From NCBI GenBank assembly GCA_964564435.1, contig CAZMAT010000002.1:1-64000 (forward strand): 64,000 bases of DNA, read 5' to 3'. The number at the start of each line of letters is the position of its first letter. Positions within the stretch are counted from its first letter, which is position 1. Both the position numbers and the translations under genes were made by a program. The notes under the pieces were generated by a model that saw nothing but the letters and a program-made list of their open reading frames with translations, was not told the origin of the DNA and made no database searches. The DNA is from Fermentibacter sp964564435 (lineage in GTDB: Bacteria; Fermentibacterota; Fermentibacteria; Fermentibacterales; Fermentibacteraceae). This document shows, in pieces, positions 18,343-26,886 of this stretch.

Positions 18343-19510
18343 CCTCAGTTCGGGTACCCTCTTCTACAGGGCGATAGATGTGGTGCCCGTTCTCACCCCC
18401 GAACTGGAGAACGACATCGCGCAGAGGATGGACGAGGCCAGGGTCGCCATGCTGGAGGCCCTGCTGGCCGATAAGGACGGCAGGCGCGCATTCCTGGAGC
18501 CCCTCTCGGCGCTCGCCGCCGGCCTCCCTTCCGACCAGGACGTGCTCGACAGGGGATACTGGGGCGTCAGGAACGGGCTTCTCCCCGAGGACAGGCGCGA
18601 CAGCCTGGCCGGAGCCGTCCGCATGATGGAGGATGAAGGCCTCTCGGTGGAGACCGTCATGGCGCTCCATCCGAACTGGGATTTCGTCGAGAGGACGGGG
18701 GCGGCCCTGCTGGAGAGCCCCCGGCAGGCCGAGGACGCCTCCGGCGGTCGGGCAGCAGAGCGCTTCGAGGCTGCCAGGGTCGACCAGGCCAGGGTCCTGG
18801 AGAAACTCGTCGAGGCCAACATCAGGCTCGTGGTGAAGTGGGCCAGGAGATACGGCAAGCTCACCCCGGTGGACGAGATGGATCTGGTGCAGGAGGGATG
18901 CGAAGGCCTGATATCCGCCGCAAGGAGGTTCGACTTCCACAGGGGCTTCAGGTTCTCGACCTATGCGGTCTGGTGGATCAAGCAGGCGATCCTCAAGTCC
19001 CTGATGAGGAACTCGAGGCTCATCCGGATACCGGCCCACGCCACCATCATGCAGAGCGAGGTGAACAGGGTCAGGCACGTGTACCTCGAGCGCCTCGGGC
19101 GATATCCCACGGAGGAGGAGCTGGTCGAGGAGGTCGGTGTCACGCTGGAGATGCTTAGGGCGATCCACTGGTCCTCCATGGAGACGCTGTCCCTCGACAA
19201 GGCGCTCGGGGAGGACGGCGACTCGACCGTGCACGACCTGATAAGCAGAGCGCCCCAGGGCCCGGGTGTCGTCTCCGAGGCCGTGAGGCGCGACCTGCGC
19301 GAGAGGGTCGACAAGGCCCTGAGGACTCTCGACGAGAGGGAGAAGGCGATCGTCATCAGGAAGTTCGGCCTCGACGGCTCCGAACCGGTCACGCTGGCAC
19401 AGATCGGGAGGGAGCTCGGCCTGAGCCGGGAGAGGGTGCGACAGCTCGAGGCCAGGGCCTTCGGAAAGCTGAGGAGGATCGGCATCCTCTTCCCTGAGGA
19501 CTGCGAGTGA
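18335..19510 (+). CDS. Sigma-70 family RNA polymerase sigma factor (probably the primary one)
   Basis: About 391 residues. Region 1.2 is recognisable (FYRAIDVVPVLTPELENDIA), then a non-conserved segment of about 100 residues, region 2 (NIRLVVKWARRYGKL, FSTYAVWWIKQAI), region 3 (IRIPAHATIMQSEVNRV) and region 4 with the -35 helix-turn-helix (LAQIGRELGLSRERVRQLEA). Region 1.1 is missing. The position directly after dnaG, overlapping it by 8 bases, matches rpoD in many bacteria, so I infer it is the housekeeping sigma, though its homology alone would also allow a group 2 factor. GTG 18317 is an alternative start. Confidence 0.88.
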   Translation: MPDLSSGTLFYRAIDVVPVLTPELENDIAQRMDEARVAMLEALLADKDGRRAFLEPLSALAAGLPSDQDVLDRGYWGVRNGLLPEDRRDSLAGAVRMMEDEGLSVETVMALHPNWDFVERTGAALLESPRQAEDASGGRAAERFEAARVDQARVLEKLVEANIRLVVKWARRYGKLTPVDEMDLVQEGCEGLISAARRFDFHRGFRFSTYAVWWIKQAILKSLMRNSRLIRIPAHATIMQSEVNRVRHVYLERLGRYPTEEELVEEVGVTLEMLRAIHWSSMETLSLDKALGEDGDSTVHDLISRAPQGPGVVSEAVRRDLRERVDKALRTLDEREKAIVIRKFGLDGSEPVTLAQIGRELGLSRERVRQLEARAFGKLRRIGILFPEDCE

Positions 19511-20340
19511 GAATCCCCGCCGCGCCTGCAGCCCTGATTCCTTTCGCGCTGGCGTGCGGAGGGGGCCGGGAGCCGGGACCCGTCGAGGAGGCCAGGCTTG
19601 CCGTCTTCGGCCCCTCCCTTGTGGAACTGGCGTGCGAGGGCGGTCTCGAGGACAACGTCTGCGGCGTGGACAGGTACACGGAGTGGCCTCCGTCGCTCGA
19701 CGGGGTGCCCAGGCTCGGCGGGTATCTGGACCCCTCGGCCGAGGCACTGGCCCTGCTCGGTCCGACGGATGTCCTCTCCGTCGGCAGGAATCCCGAACTG
19801 CAGTCGATCTGCGGCCTGATAGGGGCCGGATACCATGCCTTCAGCTTCGACACGTTCGAGGATGTCATGGCTTCCGTGGAATCCCTCGAAACCGGCTGGG
19901 GGGCCGATCTCTCGGGATACCGGGCCGGGCTGGCCTCGACCCTGGATTCGATCCGCGAATCCAACGGGGGCAGCGGGCCTTCCGTGGCCGTGGTGATATG
20001 GCACGAGCCCGGCGACGGCATGATGACCCTCGCCGGCCACGGGACCTGGTACGAGGGCCTCCTTTCGAGGATGGGCCTCTCCCTGGCGGCCCCCGATGCG
20101 GGCACCTATCCGTCGGTCTCGGTGGAGGGCGTCCTGGCACTCAGGCCCGGGTTCATACTCCACCTGTTCCCCGGGATGGCCGGTGACAGCGCATCGATCG
20201 TCACTTCGGAGAGGGAGTTCTGGGGGGCGGCCGAACTGCCCCCCGGCATGATCGTCTTCGCATTCGACAATTTCATGATGATCCCCGGCTCCAGGCTGCC
20301 GGCGATAGCCAGGCGGATCGGCGCTCTGTGCAGCGTCTGA
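19507..20340 (+). CDS. BtuF-like substrate-binding lipoprotein
   Basis: A 277-residue periplasmic binding lipoprotein: the short signal (PAALIPFALAC) ends in a lipobox Cys. The fold resembles class III binding proteins for vitamin B12, haem or siderophores (VFGPSLVELACEGG, VDRYTEWPP, LGGYLDPSAEALALLGPT, SVSVEGVLALRPGFIL). GTG 19507 overlaps the sigma factor stop (GTGA), so it is translated from the same message. The ATPase and permease genes follow with overlaps, giving a complete ABC importer. No riboswitch is possible at such a junction, so the ligand (cobalamin or an iron chelate) stays undecided. Confidence 0.85.
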   Translation: MRIPAAPAALIPFALACGGGREPGPVEEARLAVFGPSLVELACEGGLEDNVCGVDRYTEWPPSLDGVPRLGGYLDPSAEALALLGPTDVLSVGRNPELQSICGLIGAGYHAFSFDTFEDVMASVESLETGWGADLSGYRAGLASTLDSIRESNGGSGPSVAVVIWHEPGDGMMTLAGHGTWYEGLLSRMGLSLAAPDAGTYPSVSVEGVLALRPGFILHLFPGMAGDSASIVTSEREFWGAAELPPGMIVFAFDNFMMIPGSRLPAIARRIGALCSV

Positions 20341-21110
20341 CCGTCGAGGGCCTGTCGGCCGGATATGGAGGGAACTCAGTCCTTTCGGACATATCCTTCC
20401 GCCTCGAGGAGGGCGGCATCTGCGCCATGATAGGGCCCAACGGCGCGGGCAAGAGCACCCTCCTCAGGGCGATCCTGAACCTCGGCACCCTGATGTCCGG
20501 CCGTGTCACCATCGCAGGCGCCGATTCGAGGACCCTCACGAGGCTCGAAATGGCAAGGCTGACCTCGTTCCTCCCGCAGGAGTACAACCACGGCAGCCGG
20601 CTGACAGTGCGGGAGACCGTCCTCCTGGGCAGGCACCCCCACAGGCAGCCCTGGAGCACCGACAGCGCAGTCGATCTGGGTATCGCCGAGGAATGCATGG
20701 ATCTGACCGGGGTGGCGGGTCTGGCGGGACGGCCTTTCTGCGAGCTCTCGGGAGGGGAGAGGCGCCTCGTGATGCTGGCCTCCGCACTTGCCCAGAAGCC
20801 GGTTCTCCTCCTCCTCGACGAGCCCGCCGCATCCCTCGACTTCCGTCATCAGATAGAAGTCTGGAAGCTGCTGGGGCGCCTCGGGAGGATGGGCGTGTCG
20901 GTCCTGGCCAGCACTCACGAGATTGGCATAGCAGGCAGGTTCGCCACCAGCGTGCTGGCAGTGGCCGGGGGGGGCTCCAGGGCCTTCGGCCCTCCGTCGT
21001 CGGTCTGTACGGGGGAGATCCTGAGCGACGTGTTCGGGGTCGACCTCGCGGTTTCGCAGGACGGGTACGGCGGGTTCTCGGTCGTACCGCTGCTGGTGGG
21101 CGAGGCGTGA
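20328..21110 (+). CDS. ABC transporter ATPase, BtuD/FepC-like
   Basis: A 260-residue ATP-binding subunit powering uptake with the adjacent permease. Walker A GPNGAGKST at residues 36-44, a Q-loop near FLPQEYNHG, signature LSGGERRLVMLASAL, Walker B LLLLDEPAASLD and switch His in ASTHEIGIA are intact. The sequence HPHRQPWSTDSAVD between Q-loop and signature is typical of the siderophore/cobalamin group. It overlaps the binding-protein gene by 13 bases and its own stop overlaps the start of the permease gene (GTGA). Confidence 0.92.
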   Translation: MQRLTVEGLSAGYGGNSVLSDISFRLEEGGICAMIGPNGAGKSTLLRAILNLGTLMSGRVTIAGADSRTLTRLEMARLTSFLPQEYNHGSRLTVRETVLLGRHPHRQPWSTDSAVDLGIAEECMDLTGVAGLAGRPFCELSGGERRLVMLASALAQKPVLLLLDEPAASLDFRHQIEVWKLLGRLGRMGVSVLASTHEIGIAGRFATSVLAVAGGGSRAFGPPSSVCTGEILSDVFGVDLAVSQDGYGGFSVVPLLVGEA

Positions 21111-22060
21111 AGACCGGCGGGCGGCCCCTTCTCTGGATAAGCCTCGCCCTGCTGGTGCTTTTCGGAGTCGTGCTCTCGCTTTCATGCGGCCCCCTGGGAT
21201 TCCCGGACGATCCGCTCGCGCTCAGGCTCAGGATTCCCCGGGTCGCGCTCGCGCTGCTGGCCGGATCGTCCCTGGCCGTGTCCGGCTGCATTCTGCAGGG
21301 CCTGCTGCGGAACGACCTCGCCACGCCCTACACGCTAGGCATCTCCGCGGGCGCCAGCCTTGCCGCCGGGGCCCTGATAATCCTCGAGCCCATGATGCCG
21401 GTAGTCGTGTTCCTAGGAGCGGGATCGGCCGGCGCCCTTGCTGCCTCCGCCGCTGTCTGGGCCCTTGCAAGGGCCTCCGGAGGGGGCGATTCGTCGAGGC
21501 TTCTGCTCTCCGGAGTCACGGTCAACCTGGTCGGAGCCTCCCTGCTCCTCCTTGTGGAGTACTTCAGCCCCGCCTCCAGGCTGGTGGAGATCATCAGGTG
21601 GATGATGGGCGACCTGGCGGCCGTGGACGGCGCAGTCCCGCTGTTCCTCCTGCCGTTCGTCGTGCTGGGGCTGTCGCTCTCCCTCCCGAGGTCGGGCACC
21701 CTCAATCAGCTGTCGATGGGCGACGATCTGGCCGCCTCGCGCGGAGTCAGGGTTAGGGCGGAGAGGAACGCACTCCTTCTGGCAGCCTCGCTCCTGGCCG
21801 GTGGAGCCGTGGGCGCGGTCGGGCCGGTAGGCTTCGTCGGGCTGATAGTGCCGCATGTCATGCGGAGGTTCGCCGGATCGGACAACAGGGTCCTGCTTCC
21901 CGCCTCCGCGCTAGGCGGCATGGCGGTGCTGCTCCTGGCCGATGTCGTCTCCAGGGTGGTCGCGGCGCCCGCAGAGATCCCGATCGGGATCGTGATGTCC
22001 CTTCTCGGGGGACCGTTCTTCCTTGCCCTCCTGTTCAGGGAGGGCGGCGGAGGGTCCTAG
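21107..22060 (+). CDS. ABC transporter permease, BtuC/FecCD family
   Basis: A 317-residue inner-membrane permease with about nine to ten hydrophobic segments. FecCD-family landmarks are LRIPRVALALLAGSSLAVSG near the start, QGLLRNDLATPYTLGISAGA and the cytoplasmic L-loop region VGAVGPVGFVGLIVPHVMR that contacts the ATPase. GTG 21107 overlaps the ATPase stop by four bases. It ends one base before the convergent foldase gene, leaving no room for a terminator between them. Confidence 0.92.
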   Translation: MKTGGRPLLWISLALLVLFGVVLSLSCGPLGFPDDPLALRLRIPRVALALLAGSSLAVSGCILQGLLRNDLATPYTLGISAGASLAAGALIILEPMMPVVVFLGAGSAGALAASAAVWALARASGGGDSSRLLLSGVTVNLVGASLLLLVEYFSPASRLVEIIRWMMGDLAAVDGAVPLFLLPFVVLGLSLSLPRSGTLNQLSMGDDLAASRGVRVRAERNALLLAASLLAGGAVGAVGPVGFVGLIVPHVMRRFAGSDNRVLLPASALGGMAVLLLADVVSRVVAAPAEIPIGIVMSLLGGPFFLALLFREGGGGS

Positions 22061-22061
22061 A

Positions 22062-23912
22062 TCAGTATCCCGCCGGGAGCACCGGTTCGGGCTCCTGCGA
22101 GTTCCTGCTCTCTCTGAGCGCCTGTTCGAACTCCGCCCTGAGGTCCTCGACCGATGAGGCTTCCCTCAGGATGTCCAGGAGGCTCAGGACAGACATGGAA
22201 CCGTGTCCGGTCTGCACTCCGAGGTACATCGGAGCGAGAACGGCCGGATCGGAGGGCATGGGCAGCTCGTTCCTGCTCACTATCTCGGCGATCATGGCAC
22301 CACCGCCCGTCCTGAACGGCCCGATCGGGGTGAGGAGGGGCTCGGTCAGGGCTGCCAGGGCGAAGTCGGCGTTGGCGAGCAGTCCGCCGTAGGATTCCGG
22401 GTCGGATAGTGAGGCGTTGCGCACATCCCTGGTGGTGAACTCCGGGGTCGTTCCTATCGGGAGCGACTCTGCGGAGGCATAGATGCCGAGCGAGATCCCG
22501 GACGCCTCCATCTCCGCCAGGGCCCGCGAGGCGGCTGCCATCGAGGATTCCGCGGCGGCGGCGGTATATGCCGTCATCAGGAGTTCACCGGACGACTCGG
22601 CCTCCTCGAAGGGCACGAGGCGCGTTTCGAGGTTCCTGTCGAGCATCCTGGCCACTATGAGGGCCGGATAGCCGCCCCTGTACGAGGGGGAGAAGAAGAC
22701 CGGCCCGATGGAGTCCACCCAGGCGGTGTCGAGCGCGAAGGCCCTCATGCCCTCCGGGATGCCTTCGGGCAGGGCCCCGTCCTCCTCTATGTAGAGTTCG
22801 CCCCAGTCCATCACCATGAGGGATTCGGCCACCGGGACGGAGCCGGCGAGCAGCCCGGACATGCTGTCCTCGACTCCCTGCACGGTCGCGTAGAGCGCAT
22901 CCCGGCCGGGCAGGACCGGCGACTCCCAGTGGAGCACGGTGAGCGTGTCTCCGGCGCCCGGATCCTCCATCGAAGGAGCGATCGACGTGATCATCACCCT
23001 GTGGGCGGAGGGCACGCCGGTTCCCCGCATCGACTGGCCTGTGAACCCCTGCGAGAGGCTGCCGGCCGGCGGGATGGAGTCCACTCCCATGAAGGCGAGC
23101 ATGTTGCCGCGGGTGATCAGCATCGTGTCGGGGGAGGACTGGGACATGGCGAGTGAATCCACGACGCCCTGCGCGGTTTCGATGTCTGAAGAGCCGGGCT
23201 GCACTGCGATCACGGCATATCTGACCCTGGCGTTGGGCGGATAGGTGAAGAGCTCGGGGTGCGAGTCATAGAAGGACCTGAGCTCCTCCGGGCCCGGGAT
23301 CGGGGGTGTGGCCCGGAACGCGACGAACCTAGCCGTGACGGGCATGTACGATGATGCGATGAAGTACGACAGCTCGGCCCGCGAAGCCATGTTCTGCATG
23401 CGGCATGCGGCCGGGAACATGGCCGCCCTCATCTGGAGGACGTTCTGGTAGAACTGTGACTGGAACCCGGGAGTCTCCGCGAACTGCCTCCAGGCGGCAT
23501 CGACGTCGGTGGTGCCCATCATCTCGAGGATGGCCCGGATGTATGCCTCGCCCGACACCTCGTCGGGCATGCTCCAGTGGATCCTGCGCAGATAGGCGTC
23601 GCGGAGCCGGTTGTCCACCATCTCGTCGAAGGCGGCGTCCTGGATCCTGTACGACATGGCAGACAGCTCCGACTGGGGGTCGGGGTGGCCCGCCGCCTGC
23701 ATCTGGCTCTCGAGCCTCGTGTACATGGAGGAAATGCTGGCGTCGTACTCCTCGGGCGGGACATCCTGTCCGTCCACCCGCGCAATCGCGCCGAGCGCCC
23801 CACCCCTGTTCCTGTTGCGGCCGGTGCCCCAGTCGACGAAGATGAGGACCACGAAAGTGACAATTATGGCAATGAGGAATATCTTCGCGTTGTCTCGAAA
23901 CCAGGTCAGCAT
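22062..23912 (-). CDS. PpiD/SurA-like membrane-anchored foldase
   Basis: A 616-residue protein with one N-terminal membrane anchor (residues about 10-29, IFLIAIIVTFVVLIFVDWG) and a large periplasmic part. Residues about 40-200 match the SurA_N/PpiD chaperone pattern (IARVDGQDVPPEEYD, FDEMVDNRLRDAYLRR). The remainder is long and divergent; a parvulin isomerase domain is not obvious, so catalytic activity is doubtful. ATG 23912 has GGGAG upstream; longer in-frame extensions have no ribosome site. It probably helps outer-membrane protein folding. It is divergent from holA and converges on the BtuC-like gene. Confidence 0.75.
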   Translation of the reverse strand: MLTWFRDNAKIFLIAIIVTFVVLIFVDWGTGRNRNRGGALGAIARVDGQDVPPEEYDASISSMYTRLESQMQAAGHPDPQSELSAMSYRIQDAAFDEMVDNRLRDAYLRRIHWSMPDEVSGEAYIRAILEMMGTTDVDAAWRQFAETPGFQSQFYQNVLQMRAAMFPAACRMQNMASRAELSYFIASSYMPVTARFVAFRATPPIPGPEELRSFYDSHPELFTYPPNARVRYAVIAVQPGSSDIETAQGVVDSLAMSQSSPDTMLITRGNMLAFMGVDSIPPAGSLSQGFTGQSMRGTGVPSAHRVMITSIAPSMEDPGAGDTLTVLHWESPVLPGRDALYATVQGVEDSMSGLLAGSVPVAESLMVMDWGELYIEEDGALPEGIPEGMRAFALDTAWVDSIGPVFFSPSYRGGYPALIVARMLDRNLETRLVPFEEAESSGELLMTAYTAAAAESSMAAASRALAEMEASGISLGIYASAESLPIGTTPEFTTRDVRNASLSDPESYGGLLANADFALAALTEPLLTPIGPFRTGGGAMIAEIVSRNELPMPSDPAVLAPMYLGVQTGHGSMSVLSLLDILREASSVEDLRAEFEQALRESRNSQEPEPVLPAGY

Positions 23913-23996
23913 CTTTATCTCCCGATTGTTGGCCGCCGTCCGGATTGATCCGCAACAATAAGGACGGGAGGTCGGCAGGGCAAGCCTGCGGAGGGA

Positions 23997-25007
23997 TTGT
24001 TGAAGGCTTCTTCTCTTCAGGGCTTTATGGACAGCGTCCGGAAGGCAGGCCCGGGATCGGTCTTCCTCGCCTGCGGTACGGAGCAGGTGCAGCTCTCCAG
24101 GGTGAGGGACGCGGTGAGGAGACGGTTCTGTTCCGGACTCGGATTCGAGTACGGAGCAGTTCCTCCCGACGAGGCCGAACCCGGCCTGATAACGAGGATG
24201 CTCGAGGAACCCTCGCTGTTCGCACCCGGCCGGCTCCTGAGGCTTCCGGAGGCCGACAGGCTGCCGGCCGCCGTCAGGCGTGAGCTCGTCGAGGCCGCGT
24301 CCGCTCCCGGACGGGTGGATGCCATCCTCGTCGAATCCACCGAGACGGCGCTCCGCAACTCCTTCAACGCGTCCCTGGACGGGCTCCCTGGAACCGTATC
24401 CTACGTCTGCTGGGACCCTTTCGAGAAGGACATGCCCGGGTGGTGCGACGTGCTGGCGGGGGAGCACGGCCTCGCGCTCACCGCCGGGAGCAGGAGCGCA
24501 CTCGTGGCCTGGGCCGGCGGCAGCCTGTCGAGGCTCGACGACGCCGTGAGGACCGCTGCTGTTTTTTCCGGCGGCAGGACCCTGTCCCAGGCCGAGATGG
24601 CGGGTCTCCTCACAGGAGTAGCGGACCCCGGCGTGTTCGATCTGGCGGACGAGATATGGGCGGGGCGCAGGGGGCGTGCAATGGCCCTTGCGTGGAGGCT
24701 TCTGCAGGCCGGGGAGGAGCCGGTCGCTCTGCTTGCGCTCATCCAGAGGCAGTGGGAGAAGCTCGAGGCCGCGAGGTCGATACTCGCCGCAGGCGGCGGG
24801 CGGAGGGAGATCGAGAGAGAGACAGGCCTGCCCCGGGGCGCCTCGGACCGTCTTGCGGATGCTGCGGCGAAGACGTCAGTCCCGCCGCAATGGATCGCAT
24901 CGGAAGCCCTGGCGTCCTCCGACCATCAGCTCAAGACCGGGGGTGAACCCTTCACGGTGTTCGCCGCGCTGATACACTCCTTGACACCGGAACAAAAAGT
25001 ATATTGA
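23997..25007 (+). CDS. holA: DNA polymerase III subunit delta
   Basis: A 336-residue clamp-loader subunit. The pattern fits HolA: an N-terminal AAA-like domain without a P-loop (VFLACGTEQVQLSRVRDAV, RLLRLPEADRLPAAVRREL), then AWAGGSLSRLDDAVRTAA and the C-terminal collar domain with LLALIQRQWEKL and SSDHQLKTGGEP. The gene starts at TTG 23997 or TTG 24000, right after GGAGGG (23990-23995). The 84-base gap to the divergent foldase gene should hold both promoters; I could not assign them. Confidence 0.85.
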   Translation: MLKASSLQGFMDSVRKAGPGSVFLACGTEQVQLSRVRDAVRRRFCSGLGFEYGAVPPDEAEPGLITRMLEEPSLFAPGRLLRLPEADRLPAAVRRELVEAASAPGRVDAILVESTETALRNSFNASLDGLPGTVSYVCWDPFEKDMPGWCDVLAGEHGLALTAGSRSALVAWAGGSLSRLDDAVRTAAVFSGGRTLSQAEMAGLLTGVADPGVFDLADEIWAGRRGRAMALAWRLLQAGEEPVALLALIQRQWEKLEAARSILAAGGGRREIERETGLPRGASDRLADAAAKTSVPPQWIASEALASSDHQLKTGGEPFTVFAALIHSLTPEQKVY

Positions 25008-25115
25008 CTACGTGAACTGCGGGCGTCCGCGTCCGCGGCCGGACTCGGACCAGGACAATAGGCGTGAGCCCCTGCCTGCTTCTGCAGGTCCATCAGTCCC
25101 TCGAGAGGAGTTGAC

Positions 25116-25799
25116 ATGGCGGAGGTTCTTGAGGAGAAGATCCAGGAGCTGCTGTCCAGCCGTACCGAGCTCGCCGACAGGCTGGCCAACCTGGAGAAGC
25201 TGAAGGCAGAAACCAACGAGAGGGTTTACAAGAGGATCCGGCAGGATTATCAGGACCAGCTCGACAGCGTCCTCAGTTCGATCTCCGCCGAGAGGGGGAC
25301 CCTCGAGGGCAAGGTCGCGGAGCTGAAGAAGGAGATCGAGCAGAGGGAGCGGCGCTACACCGAGGAGAGCGACAAGGTCGACGAGCTCAACCTCAGGGCG
25401 AAGCTGAAGGAATACGACGCCAACGACGGGTCCTTCCGCGCCGAACTCGAGGACGCCAGGCACTCCAGGGCCGCCACCGGAGCCGAGCTCGAGAAACTGC
25501 GCTCGGAGCTGGGCGATCTCAACAAGGTTCTCAAGGACGTAGACGAAGCCACCTCGGCCCGCAAGTCGGCCTCGGCCTCCAAGGCCGCCAAGGAGGCCCC
25601 CGTCGAGGAGCCGGTGGATCTCGAGATCGACGAAGAGATCGAGGAGGAGCCGTCAGCCGGTTCCGAGACCAAGTGCCCGTCCTGCGGCCACGTCAATCCT
25701 CCCCAGAAGCTCTTCTGCGAGAACTGCGGCAGTTCGCTCGACGAAGAGGAGCCCCTGGACGAGGACTTCGACCTGGTGGACGACGACCTCGACCTCTAG
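25116..25799 (+). CDS. Coiled-coil protein with C-terminal zinc ribbon
   Basis: A 227-residue soluble protein. Residues about 1-145 are strongly charged heptad-like helix (EKIQELLSSRTELADRLANL, ELKKEIEQRERRYTEES), predicted to form a long coiled coil. An acidic linker follows, then a zinc ribbon with C187/C190 and C201/C204 (CPSCGHVN, CENCGSS) and a very acidic tail. GAGGAG lies just upstream of ATG 25116. Domain order resembles small zinc-ribbon coiled-coil proteins of unknown role in other bacteria; I do not recognise a specific family. Confidence 0.82.
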   Translation: MAEVLEEKIQELLSSRTELADRLANLEKLKAETNERVYKRIRQDYQDQLDSVLSSISAERGTLEGKVAELKKEIEQRERRYTEESDKVDELNLRAKLKEYDANDGSFRAELEDARHSRAATGAELEKLRSELGDLNKVLKDVDEATSARKSASASKAAKEAPVEEPVDLEIDEEIEEEPSAGSETKCPSCGHVNPPQKLFCENCGSSLDEEEPLDEDFDLVDDDLDL

Positions 25800-25857
25800 G
25801 CGATCCGCCCTGAAGGTCGCGGAGCCTGTGGCGATGCCGTCACGGAGGCCGTCTTTG

Positions 25858-26826
25858 TCACATCCTGCCCCCGAGGATCATCTCCAGTATCTGGACTGCG
25901 TTGAGGGCGGCGCCCTTCCTCACGTTGTCGGCCGTGATCCACATCTGGACCACGGATCTGTCGGAGGGGCTCCTCCTCACGCGACCGACATGCACGCCGT
26001 CCCTGCCCTCCACCTCCGCCGGCGGGAGGCCCTGCCCGAGGAGAACCACTCCGGGCGCCCCGGAGAGGACCCCGCAGACCGCGGATACATCGATCATCTC
26101 CCGGAACCTGATTGTTACGGATTCGAGATGTCCCACGCGCACCGGCACCCTGGCGCAGGCCGGGAACACGGGGAAGCTCCTTCCCATGATCTTGGCCGTC
26201 TCCCGCGAGAGCTTGGTCTCCTCCTCGCAGTAGAGGTCCCCGTCCAGGGGGCCGATCGAGGTGAGGACGTTCCGGTGGTACATCTCACCCCTGCTCCTCC
26301 CGGAAAGCCCCTTTTCCTCGCTTTCGAGCTCCACGAGGGCGGACGAGCCTCCCCCCGAGACGGACTGGTACGTGGACACGGCGGCCCATTCGATGTCGAA
26401 CGCGGCGGCGAGAGGCGCCAGAGCCACCACGAGCTGTATCGTGGAGCAGTTCGGGTTGGCTATGAGCCTGCACCCGGCCGGGACGGCCCCCGGGTTCACC
26501 TCCGTGACCACGAGCGGGACTCCGGGATCCATCCTGTATCTGGCGGAGTTGTCGATCACGACTGCGCCCCTGGCGACGGCCCGCGGAACCCATTCACCGG
26601 CGGTCTCGGCTGTCGTGGCGCCGAGCAGGAAATCGCCCTCTCCCACGGCTTCGTCGGTGAACGCGGAGACATGCACCTCGGCGTCGCCGTAGGGCACGGT
26701 CCTGCCCTCGGAGGATCCGGAGGCGAACGCGAGGAAGGACGATGCGGGGAGATCGAACCGATCGCGCACGATGCGCGCCATCTCCCTCCCGACGAGACCT
26801 GTCGCTCCCACGACACCTATTCGCAT
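25858..26826 (-). CDS. asd: Aspartate-semialdehyde dehydrogenase
   Basis: A 322-residue NADP-dependent enzyme reducing aspartyl phosphate to aspartate semialdehyde for lysine, threonine, methionine and diaminopimelate synthesis. The nucleotide motif GVVGATGLVGREM opens the protein; the catalytic Cys is C127 in NPNCSTIQ; SGGGSSALVELE and the catalytic-His region (ARVPVRVGHLESV) follow. ATG 26826 is the natural start, directly before the Rossmann motif. It is divergent from the LysM transglycosylase gene with 60 bases between. Confidence 0.94.
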   Translation of the reverse strand: MRIGVVGATGLVGREMARIVRDRFDLPASSFLAFASGSSEGRTVPYGDAEVHVSAFTDEAVGEGDFLLGATTAETAGEWVPRAVARGAVVIDNSARYRMDPGVPLVVTEVNPGAVPAGCRLIANPNCSTIQLVVALAPLAAAFDIEWAAVSTYQSVSGGGSSALVELESEEKGLSGRSRGEMYHRNVLTSIGPLDGDLYCEEETKLSRETAKIMGRSFPVFPACARVPVRVGHLESVTIRFREMIDVSAVCGVLSGAPGVVLLGQGLPPAEVEGRDGVHVGRVRRSPSDRSVVQMWITADNVRKGAALNAVQILEMILGGRM

Positions 26827-26886
26827 CGGATCCACCCCCGGGATACGGCTGTTGGGATCACGAGCCCGAGCCGCACAACCGTTTCC

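Noticed and set aside
19507..20340. Cobalamin riboswitch before the BtuF-like gene
   Set aside because: The start codon overlaps the preceding stop codon, leaving no room for a leader.
24981..25006. TTGACA...TATATT at the end of holA as a promoter for the zinc-ribbon gene
   Set aside because: The spacing is only 13 bases, too short for a sigma-70 promoter.
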